Of a stretch of 64,000 bases of DNA, positions 37,747 through 44,592 are shown in pieces. The position numbers and the translations under genes were made by a program. The notes under the pieces are model-generated. The model worked only from the letters and a program-made list of their open reading frames with translations, did no database searches and was not told where the DNA came from. Source of the DNA: Ignavibacteriota bacterium (GTDB taxonomy: Bacteria > Bacteroidota > Ignavibacteria > Ignavibacteriales > Melioribacteraceae); the NCBI GenBank assembly GCA_002746605.1, contig PDPT01000047.1:19573-83572 (forward strand). Reading direction: 5' to 3'. The number at the start of each line of letters is the position of its first letter. Position 1 is the first letter of the stretch.

Positions 37747-38700
37747 ATGATAGGCTATGTAAACAAATTAAACATAACAGACGAACGCTTTTACTATGTA
37801 AAAGACCATCTTGGTAGTATAAGAATGACAATAGATGAAAATAGTGAAATTACAAACGGAAGAGACTATTACGCTTACGGTGAAGAATTAAGAGGTTACA
37901 GTCTTGCCATTACAGATAAATACCAATTCACAGAAAAAGAGCGTGATATAGAAACCGGATTAGACTACTTTGGTGCAAGATATTATGATAGTAAAATTGG
38001 TAGATGGTTAAGTGTCGATCCATTAGCGGATAAATACCCGGGTTGGTCTCCGTATAATTATACTGCTTGTAATCCATTGAATAATTATGATCCAAATGGG
38101 ATGGAGCCAAATAAAAGTCAGGCAACTTCTCCTAGAAAATTTCTTAACTATGTCAATAGAATTTATAAATCTGATGCTAGTACAACATTGGCATATCTAG
38201 GAAAGTATTCTACACTTGGAGGTCCCAATCCCCAAAATAGATATTTGTATACACGTCATGGAGGTTGGATTGATTTTGTACACTTCTTTAACGTTGCTGC
38301 TAACATAGATAATTTATCTTCTATTGAAAATGTAGGAGCTTGGTTATTTGGACAAATTCCATTGTGGGAAAAAACTGCAGAAATTGAAAATAAACAAGCA
38401 GCAGAAGGAAGTATAGGTACAGCATGGTCTTACGAAGATGCACCAAGTAATTATTTAGGGTGGCTTTTTTGGAAATTTTATTATGATCCAGATGGAAATC
38501 TAATCGAGCAGCTAAAAGAATTTCTGAAAAACTTAGGAGCAACGGAACCTCAAAATGCCCCAAACTGGAATCAAATGTGGGATACTGAAAACTCGTACAA
38601 ACAACAATTCCCACAGAATAGAAGTTTTTCTCCTGATTTTACATCAGATAGTCAGGATAGTGATGATTGGTGGAGTGACTTTGATCCTTCAAAAAGATAA
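37747..38700 (+). CDS. Truncated Rhs C-terminal cassette 1 (core end plus variable toxin-like domain)
   Basis: 317 residues. Residues 1-118 are the end of an Rhs/YD-repeat core: FYYVKDHLGSIRMTIDE, YYAYGEELRG, ETGLDYFGARYYDS, GRWLSVDPLADKYPGW, closing with the NPLNNYDPNG junction. The 195 residues after DPNG are a different, variable domain. It contains YTRHGGWIDFVHFFNVAANI and WSYEDAPSNYLGWLFW, which resemble the GG-ID-H and ED-SN-G motifs of DUF4056-like domains; this match is from memory only. The main YD-repeat shell and signal sequence are missing, so the cassette is probably silent unless recombined onto a full Rhs gene. A lipoprotein gene follows at once. Confidence 0.75.
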   Translation: MIGYVNKLNITDERFYYVKDHLGSIRMTIDENSEITNGRDYYAYGEELRGYSLAITDKYQFTEKERDIETGLDYFGARYYDSKIGRWLSVDPLADKYPGWSPYNYTACNPLNNYDPNGMEPNKSQATSPRKFLNYVNRIYKSDASTTLAYLGKYSTLGGPNPQNRYLYTRHGGWIDFVHFFNVAANIDNLSSIENVGAWLFGQIPLWEKTAEIENKQAAEGSIGTAWSYEDAPSNYLGWLFWKFYYDPDGNLIEQLKEFLKNLGATEPQNAPNWNQMWDTENSYKQQFPQNRSFSPDFTSDSQDSDDWWSDFDPSKR

Positions 38701-38710
38701 GGAGAATGAG

Positions 38711-39238
38711 ATGAAGCATAAATTAATTTATTTTGCAATAATACTTGTTTCTTTTTCTTGTTTAGATGAAAATTTATATTATAAGGATTATTTTAATCTT
38801 CATAGCTATGATCAAATACAATTCGATCAATATAATCCAGTATTGAATAAAATTAAAATTGATGGAACAGAAACAAAAAAAGATACTAATTATTTTTATA
38901 CAGGTTATTTTAGTAATGATACACTCTTATATATTCTTTGTAAATATGATAGCTATAATTATCTTGGAAAACTAAAGTATAATGAAAATGGGGATTTGCA
39001 AAATATTAGTATGTACCCACTGTTAGTATTGGACTATGATAAAAACGCTGAAATAGAAATGATTACTTATTATTATAAAAATGGTGATTTGAAAATAATC
39101 AAGAATGAATTTGAAGATAAAATGATTTTTGTTGATTCAGATAGCATAGTTATTTATAATGATTTAATAAATACATCTGAATATACTGTGCAAAAAAGAT
39201 CCAAGGATGAGTATTATATAAAATTGTTAGTTGAGTAA
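38711..39238 (+). CDS. Lipoprotein, likely immunity partner of Rhs cassette 1
   Basis: 175 residues from ATG 38711, which has AAGGAGAATGAG ahead of it; earlier in-frame codons lie inside the Rhs gene. Signal peptide with lipobox VSFSC (Cys17). The mature part is rich in Tyr, Asp and Asn, with an apparent YYKNGD repeat-like beta pattern. No family recognised. Immediate linkage to the variable domain and a lipid anchor suggest immunity against a toxin acting in the periplasm, which is inference from position. Confidence 0.65.
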   Translation: MKHKLIYFAIILVSFSCLDENLYYKDYFNLHSYDQIQFDQYNPVLNKIKIDGTETKKDTNYFYTGYFSNDTLLYILCKYDSYNYLGKLKYNENGDLQNISMYPLLVLDYDKNAEIEMITYYYKNGDLKIIKNEFEDKMIFVDSDSIVIYNDLINTSEYTVQKRSKDEYYIKLLVE

Positions 39239-39253
39239 TAATCATGTATTATC

Positions 39254-39354
39254 ACCTAACACGATCAGCGAGCATTACATAATGCAACTATTATAAAACA
39301 GCCACTAAACAAAATTAGTGTGGTGGCTAAAAAAATAATCTATACGGTAACGGA
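39254..39354 (+). repeat. Rhs cassette border element, copy 2
   Basis: ACACGATCAGCGAGCATTAC, where GCATTA-CA-TAATGC takes the place of hairpin A, then GCAACTATTATAAAACAG and hairpin B (AGCCACTAAAC at 39300-39310 against GTGTGGTGGCT at 39318-39328, one mismatch and one G-T pair). It leads straight into NLYGNGMI coding homology. Confidence 0.75.
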
Positions 39355-40314
39355 ATGATAGAAAATATAAAAGCAAATTGGAGTGGCAACACAAGAACAG
39401 ACGAAAGATACTATTACGTAAAAGATCATCTCGGAACACCAAGATTAGTTCTTGATGAATACACAAATATAAGTAGTGGTAAAGATTACTATGCATTTGG
39501 CAAAACACTAAGAGAAATAAACAACGGTACGGAACAAAAATATGATTACACAAGCAAAGAACTTGACAAAGAAACCGGCTTACATTACTACGGAGCAAGA
39601 TATTACGATACTGATGGTAGCTTTTGGTATAGTGTGGATCCATTAGCCGATAAATACCCGGGTTGGTCTCCGTATAACTATACTCTTTGTAATCCATTAA
39701 ACCGTTTTGACCCTGATGGAAAATCATCGTTTGTTTTCCAAACAGAAATTAGAGTTATGGCTAAGTTTATGACAGCTGCGTTAAATGTGGGTTTTGCTAT
39801 TGACCATAAAGGAAATTATGGTATGTTTTATGGTGCAAGTCTTGGGGGTGGAGCAGGTGCTGGTATTGTTGCTGGATTATTTAATCCCGCTTTCTTTCCA
39901 ACATCTAGTTCTTATAAAAATATTGGTGGTTTAGGTTTTAATGTTGGTGAATTCTTTTATAGAGGGAGAAAAGGAGCAAGTGGAGAAGTAAATCTTTTAG
40001 GTTCAAATGATTTAGGAATGACCCTTGGTATATTACCTAAAACAAGTATTGGATATGGCGGAGGAGTTTATGCAGATATAAGTGCTTTTGATTGGTTAGC
40101 AGAATCCAACATAACATATGAATTTATCTTGAATTATATTTTAGATATAATTGCTGTGCAATTATCCTTACAAAATGATAAAATCTACACTAGAGATGAA
40201 ACTGTGCAATATTTACAGTCCGTTTTACAAGAATATAATCAATCAGAGAGCAGCGAAAACACAAGTGGAAGAGAACCAATGTTAGATGCTAGTGGCGAAT
40301 CAATGTTTCCATAA
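39355..40314 (+). CDS. Truncated Rhs C-terminal cassette 2 (core end plus Gly-rich domain)
   Basis: 319 residues. Residues 1-122 are again the Rhs core end (YYYVKDHLGTPRLVLDE, YYAFGKTLREI, ETGLHYYGARYYDT, SVDPLADKYPGWSPYNYT, NPLNRFDPDG). The variable domain (about 123-319) differs entirely from cassette 1. It has a Gly/Ala-rich hydrophobic stretch (ASLGGGAGAGIVAGLFNPAF) and several Gly-rich strands, and ends in a polar tail. A membrane-acting toxin would fit this and the two-helix membrane protein encoded next, but I cannot assign a family. From VDPLADKY onward the DNA matches cassette 1 at 63 of 69 aligned positions. Confidence 0.72.
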   Translation: MIENIKANWSGNTRTDERYYYVKDHLGTPRLVLDEYTNISSGKDYYAFGKTLREINNGTEQKYDYTSKELDKETGLHYYGARYYDTDGSFWYSVDPLADKYPGWSPYNYTLCNPLNRFDPDGKSSFVFQTEIRVMAKFMTAALNVGFAIDHKGNYGMFYGASLGGGAGAGIVAGLFNPAFFPTSSSYKNIGGLGFNVGEFFYRGRKGASGEVNLLGSNDLGMTLGILPKTSIGYGGGVYADISAFDWLAESNITYEFILNYILDIIAVQLSLQNDKIYTRDETVQYLQSVLQEYNQSESSENTSGREPMLDASGESMFP

Positions 40315-40344
40315 TATTAATTTTATTAAATAGGAGATTTAAAA

Positions 40345-40650
40345 ATGTTATTTATGATTGGTGGAACCATTATTATGCTTGGTGGATTACTGGGTAATAT
40401 CTGGGGATACTATGGGTTAAAAATGAGTTCTTGGATAGAGGAAAATAAGAGAAAAGAGCTAAATATATATAATCAACTTAAATCACAAAAAGATATGAAA
40501 AAATTTCTAAGAGATTATAAATTTAAAAGAATAGACATAAATGATAGTTTAATGAATAAATATATAAATAGACTAAGATTATTATTTAGTCTTTCATATT
40601 TACTGTGGTTTCTAGGTGCTATAATCATGGTTCTTCATTTTATAATCTAA
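40345..40650 (+). CDS. Two-helix membrane protein, likely immunity partner of cassette 2
   Basis: 101 residues. Transmembrane segments at about 2-22 (MLFMIGGTIIMLGGLLGNIW) and 77-99 (LLFSLSYLLWFLGAIIMVL), separated by a charged cytosolic loop. A TAGGAG site precedes the ATG by about 8 bases. It follows cassette 2 after 30 bases. Small membrane proteins commonly serve as immunity to membrane-damaging toxins. The pairing is inferred from position. Confidence 0.6.
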   Translation: MLFMIGGTIIMLGGLLGNIWGYYGLKMSSWIEENKRKELNIYNQLKSQKDMKKFLRDYKFKRIDINDSLMNKYINRLRLLFSLSYLLWFLGAIIMVLHFII

Positions 40651-40667
40651 CAGTAAGAAATATAAAT

Positions 40668-40787
40668 ATAGTCAGCGAGTTTGCCTCGCCTAAAAAGATT
40701 GCGGGGCATGCTCTGTGCAACTATTATAAAAACAGCCACTAAACAAAATTTGTGTAGTGGCTAAAAAAAATAAAATATTTGGTAACG
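40668..40787 (+). repeat. Rhs cassette border element, copy 3
   Basis: ATAGTCAGCGAGTTTG, then hairpin A (GCCTCGC at 40683-40689 pairing with GCGGGGC at 40701-40707, 11-base loop). TGCAACTATTATAAAAACAG and hairpin B follow (AGCCACTAAACA at 40734-40745, TGTGTAGTGGCT at 40751-40762, one mismatch). Compared with copy 1, hairpin A keeps its length and loop size although several bases differ. Confidence 0.8.
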
Positions 40788-40905
40788 GAATGATAGGCTA
40801 TGTGAACAAACAAAACACAACAGACGAACGCTTTTACTATGTAAGAGATCATCTTGGGAGTGTACGCTTAACACTAAATGGTAACAACATAGAAAGCAAC
40901 ACTTT
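40757..40905 (+). pseudogene. Rhs cassette 3 fragment
   Basis: The reading frame runs from a GTG inside hairpin B and reads FGNGMIGYVNKQNTTDERFYY, here cut to two parts: GNGMIGYVNKQN and DERFYYVRDHLGSVRLTL. It then loses homology at about 40890-40905, where an IS256-type transposase fragment begins in another frame. Nothing of the core end or variable domain survives. Confidence 0.75.
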
Positions 40906-41102
40906 CTGTAATTCATCAGATAAGAAATACACTAAAATATGCTGCTTCTAAGGATAAAAAAATATTTATGAACCAATTTAAGGAAGTTTATAAAGCTCCT
41001 ACAGAAGAAGCTGCTTTAATGAATCTTGATACATTAGAAGAAAATTGGAGAAATAAATATTCTTTGGCTATTAGAACTTGGAGAAAAAACTGGGATAACT
41101 TG
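40905..41102 (+). pseudogene. IS256-family (mutator type) transposase fragment
   Basis: In the frame of cat at 40914 the translation is VIHQIRNTLKYAASKDKK, then FKEVYKAPTEEAALMNLDTL and WRNKYSLAIRTWRKNWDNL. IHQIRNSLKY, KAPTEE and SWRRNWENL are standard IS256 transposase segments between the second and third catalytic acids. Both ends are missing and no inverted repeats are present, so it is a dead internal fragment joining the Rhs and AAA fragments. Confidence 0.8.
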
Positions 41103-41299
41103 GTAGTGAAAAAAGATTTGTATCGTTTTTCGCAAAGGTTTCTATTATCGGGATTTTCTAAACTGATACATCTATATTTAGGAAAAAAATCTTTTAGTAA
41201 TGTTGTTTTTACCGATTGACGTGGCTCTGTAACAGCAATAACAGGATATTTATCTATCATCTTGTTTATTACTTTTTCTATGTCTCTCGTTATTTTCAT
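41100..41299 (-). pseudogene. AAA_14/DUF4143 ATPase N-terminal fragment
   Basis: From ATG 41299 the protein reads MKITRDIEKVINKMIDKYPV, then IAVTEPRQSVKTTLLKDFF and YRCISLENPDNR. This is the start of the common AAA_14/DUF4143 family, where the P-loop is GPRQSGKTT. Both P-loop glycines are changed here (E and V), so nucleotide binding is lost. Homology stops at about 41102, where the IS256 fragment begins. Confidence 0.75.
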
Positions 41300-41402
41300 A
41301 CTTTACTGACTTATATAATACAAATATTGTATGAAATTTTGAAATTGTATGAGACAAAACTATTCTTTAGCGTTTCTTATTTAATTACTATAACACTGTT
41401 TA

Positions 41403-41948
41403 TTATGTGCCTGCTTTATTATTCTGCTCTTTTTTGTTTTTCAAAATTAAATCACTATACGAAACTGAGATAAGATCATCTTTTGAAATGCCAAATAATT
41501 CTAAATAGAATTCACATTGTTTTAATAATTTACTTTTACCAATTGTACCATCTTTATCAATTGCTTCAATTTCTATAAAAGTGCCTAAATTTTGAACTGT
41601 ATCTATATGAAATTTTACATTTTCAATAAAATAAATTTCCCTTTTTTTATCAACTACAGTTAGTATTCCGATGGATTTAGATAATATTTCCTTTAGTGTA
41701 GCACCCGGTTCAGATTTAAAGAGAATTATTTCAGACTCCTTTGGACCTTCTTTGTCCTCTCTGATATAATGAATTAAATAGTTTTCAATATTTCCTTCTC
41801 TTAACTTTAAACGTCCTTGCTGAACATTGAAGTATGTGTCTATCTGGTGATCAATACCTTTGTTTATTACGTTTCTTGATTTTATTAACTCTCTAATTTC
41901 GGAATGATTATCTGATTTTGCTTTAATTTCAATATTTAAAATACTCAT
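41403..41948 (-). CDS. CYTH-domain protein (class IV adenylate cyclase type)
   Basis: 181 residues. It starts ILNIEIKAKSDNHSEIRELI, with the EIKA variant of the family ExExK strand, and continues HQIDTYFNVQQGRLKLREG, VDKKREIYF and LGTFIEIEAID. These are the strands of the triphosphate tunnel (CYTH) fold seen in class IV adenylate cyclases and thiamine triphosphatases. The substrate cannot be told from sequence. It stands alone, next to the fragment-rich end of the Rhs island. Confidence 0.8.
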   Translation of the reverse strand: MSILNIEIKAKSDNHSEIRELIKSRNVINKGIDHQIDTYFNVQQGRLKLREGNIENYLIHYIREDKEGPKESEIILFKSEPGATLKEILSKSIGILTVVDKKREIYFIENVKFHIDTVQNLGTFIEIEAIDKDGTIGKSKLLKQCEFYLELFGISKDDLISVSYSDLILKNKKEQNNKAGT

Positions 41949-42376
41949 AATTTATCTTTTGTATTTATACTTGTTACTAAACGGGGGTAGCTATAAAACA
42001 AAATGAAATTTGAAGACTGTAACTTTCAAATCAGCATAAGAGTTAGTACCTACCGTTTTTCAATTTTAACTTTTCAAAATTAAAAAATAAAAGATAAGGA
42101 TACCAATAGGTTAGTAACAAAATTTACATTGTAAATAAGTTTAGGATAGTTAAGAATATTATCTAGTTCTCTATGATTTGTTGCAAATTATAGAGAATTA
42201 TTTGCAGTATTAACAGTATATGAATTATTCATTATAGAATGCATTGAACAGTAATCCGTAATCATAATTTTAACATTATTGTTATTCTTAGCCATACAAA
42301 AAAAATCCGTATCCACTCATTTTCATTATCTGGAGTTTTTTAGTTATCTACTACTTTAACAATAATTCAAACTTTC
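41949..42376. other. Intergenic, no supported gene
   Basis: About 430 AT-rich bases. A GGGGGTAGC patch occurs near 41982. The only reading frame of note is a 35-codon minus-strand one (42188-42295) with no family character and low-complexity Asn content. I see no RNA gene or repeat. Confidence 0.45.
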
Positions 42377-42644
42377 TTAACCCATTCTGTCTATTGCATT
42401 TATATATTCCATTTCAGGCGAACCATTATCATCTCTTGTTGTGCTTAAAAGTTCTGTTCCCTTTTGCGGGATAATTATAAAATCGGGATTTATACTTTTT
42501 GAATCAATACTTATTTCTTGCACAAAGCTGTGCATTTCTTGTCTGTCCTCTTTATCTCTTATCAATAAGTTGTTTACATTAGCTTTACCACAAGAATTTA
42601 AAGATAATAATGCATTAAGAGATATTATCAGGGTACTTATTTTT
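42377..42644 (-). pseudogene. Lipoprotein-like frame without a normal start codon
   Basis: The frame from the TAG near 42677 reads KEKNLIKISTLIISL, then NALLSLNSCGKANVNN, a clear signal peptide with lipobox LNSC, followed by HSFVQEISIDSKSINPDFII and a stop at 42377. There is no ATG, GTG or TTG ahead of the signal peptide. The first TTG is at 42565, after the cysteine. AGGA occurs near 42657. Either a rare start codon is used or the start has been lost. The mature part is only about 70 residues, so a truncated gene is likely. Confidence 0.45.
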
Positions 42645-42683
42645 ATTAGGTTCTTTTCCTTTGTTTTTTCAAACTAAGCTTAA

Positions 42684-43226
42684 TTATTTAGTAGAATAAA
42701 ACTTGTTTTTCCAGTTATCAAATTTAAATGCGAAATAAAAAGCAGACGGAAAACTCAATATAGTTACAATAATTCCTACTAATGTCCAAAATAAAATTTG
42801 TGTTTGGGATATTTCTACTGTACTTATAAAAACAATAAATGTATATATGCAATATGGCAATGTTAAAATAGAAGTGATAATAACCGGAACATATTTTCGG
42901 TAAATAATCCATTGTACAATGTGAACGAAAAGGTGTATAGTATAAACGGAAAATGCTGCAAACCACCAATTATAAGAGTTATACCATAATGAAAGTATGG
43001 TTACCAAAGAAATTAAAATAAATTCATGCAAAACAGCAATAGCAAATGCAGAGGTGGACAGAGTAAAATAGTTTCCCTTTGTTAGAAAATCTTCAAATTT
43101 AGGAAAACGTCTTTTTAATTCACTTCTATTCTTATCTAACCAAGGTTTGAACATAATGATTTCTTCGAAATCATGTATCATAAAAATTATGGGTAACAAA
43201 GCTATTAATATTTTTAATTTTTCCAT
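42684..43226 (-). CDS. HXXEE-domain membrane protein
   Basis: 180 residues with five to six predicted membrane helices. The first helix carries LLPIIFMIHDFEEII, the HxxEE motif that names the family. Later helices include LHEFILISLVTIL with another HE pair and YTIHLFVHIVQWIIY with further His residues, suggesting a membrane metal site. The enzyme activity, if any, is unknown. Confidence 0.75.
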   Translation of the reverse strand: MEKLKILIALLPIIFMIHDFEEIIMFKPWLDKNRSELKRRFPKFEDFLTKGNYFTLSTSAFAIAVLHEFILISLVTILSLWYNSYNWWFAAFSVYTIHLFVHIVQWIIYRKYVPVIITSILTLPYCIYTFIVFISTVEISQTQILFWTLVGIIVTILSFPSAFYFAFKFDNWKNKFYSTK

Positions 43227-43408
43227 TCTAACAGAAATTCTGTTTCTGCAATAACTCCAAATAGTTAACTATACGAGTAAATCCCAATACTATACGAATT
43301 ACTCCAATTATCAACAAAAAAATTTATAAAAATTAGATTTTTTCGTGAAATTTCAAGAAATAATCAACGTATTCTAATTTATCATTTCTCCTAACATTTT
43401 CACAAAAA

Positions 43409-44590
43409 TTAAATCATGTTTAATGCTTCTGTTAAATCGTTTAATAAATCATCAAGGTTTTCTATACCGACAGATAAACGTACAAGTCCATCTGTAATTC
43501 CGGCTGATTCTCTTGCTTCTTTACCCATAGTTAAGTGCGTCATACTTGCAGGATGTTGAATTAAACTTTCAACTCCGCCAAGACTAACAGCAAGTTGACA
43601 AAGTTTAACTGAATTCATTAATTTTTTGCCTGCTTCAATTCCTCCTTTAAGCTCAAAGGAAATCATTCCGCCCGGAGCTTTGTGCTGCTTTTGTGCAACT
43701 TCGTAATAAGGAAAAGATTTTAGTCCCGGATATTTTACCCAATCAACTTTGGGATGAGCTTCAAGAAACTCGGCAATAGGTTGAGCATTTTCGGAATGTT
43801 TTTTCATTCTGATAGCAAGCGTTTTTAATCCTCTGTGAACTAAGAAAGCATTAAAAGGATCGATTACTCCACCGAGTTGATTTAATATCTTTCTAAAGTG
43901 CAAATAATCTTCTTCAGTTTTTACTACAATAATTCCGGCAACAACATCAGCGTGACCGTTTAGGAATTTGGTCATACTGTGAACAATTACATCCGCTCCA
44001 AATTCAAATGGCTTTTGTAAAATCGGACTCATAAAAGTATTATCAACTACAAGCTTGGCATTATGTAAATGAGCTAACTCCGCAACTTTTTCTAAATCTG
44101 TTGTTTCTAGAGTCGGGTTGCCCGGTGTTTCTACATAAATAACTTTAGTGTTATCTTTAATTGCTTCCTTAACTTTGTCTATATCAGACGTGTTTATAAA
44201 GTCAGTTTCAATATTGAATTTTGTTAGAACGGTTGCCAGTAAAGTGTTCGTTGGACCGTAAACAGATTTTGAGCAAATGACATGATCACCGGAATTTAAT
44301 AACCCAGTAAGAACAGTATTAATAGCTGCCATTCCGCTACCACAACCTAAAGCTTTTGTACCACCTTCTAATTCGGCAACTGCATTTTCCATTGCTTCAA
44401 TAGTAGGATTGAGCATTCTGGAATAAATATAACCTTTTTGCTTCCCTGCAAATAAGGAGCCTCCGTGGTCAGCTGATTCAAATTTAAAAGTAGAGGTTTG
44501 GTAAATCGGCGGAACTACAGAACCGAACTCATATTCTCCGATTCCCGAATGTACACATTTAGATTCAATATGTAATTTGTCAGATTTCAT
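43409..44590 (-). CDS. PLP-dependent cystathionine/methionine gamma-lyase family enzyme
   Basis: 393 residues of the Cys/Met metabolism family. The PLP-lysine motif is VIVHSMTKFLNGHADVVAG. KGYIYSRMLNPTIEAMENA and CGSGMAAINTVL are near the N terminus, and VSLGGVESLIQHPASMTH near the C terminus. Family members include cystathionine gamma-synthase, cystathionine gamma-lyase and methionine gamma-lyase, which I cannot separate here. The start follows the gyrA stop by only 2 bases, so it is read with gyrA. Confidence 0.9.
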   Translation of the reverse strand: MKSDKLHIESKCVHSGIGEYEFGSVVPPIYQTSTFKFESADHGGSLFAGKQKGYIYSRMLNPTIEAMENAVAELEGGTKALGCGSGMAAINTVLTGLLNSGDHVICSKSVYGPTNTLLATVLTKFNIETDFINTSDIDKVKEAIKDNTKVIYVETPGNPTLETTDLEKVAELAHLHNAKLVVDNTFMSPILQKPFEFGADVIVHSMTKFLNGHADVVAGIIVVKTEEDYLHFRKILNQLGGVIDPFNAFLVHRGLKTLAIRMKKHSENAQPIAEFLEAHPKVDWVKYPGLKSFPYYEVAQKQHKAPGGMISFELKGGIEAGKKLMNSVKLCQLAVSLGGVESLIQHPASMTHLTMGKEARESAGITDGLVRLSVGIENLDDLLNDLTEALNMI

Positions 44591-44592
44591 TT

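Noticed and set aside
40757..40951. A separate small gene starting at GTG 40757
   Set aside because: The start lies inside border hairpin B and the product is only the start of the Rhs fragment followed by out-of-frame transposase DNA.
42188..42295. 35-codon minus-strand gene
   Set aside because: Low-complexity Asn-rich peptide, no ribosome-binding site, no family features.
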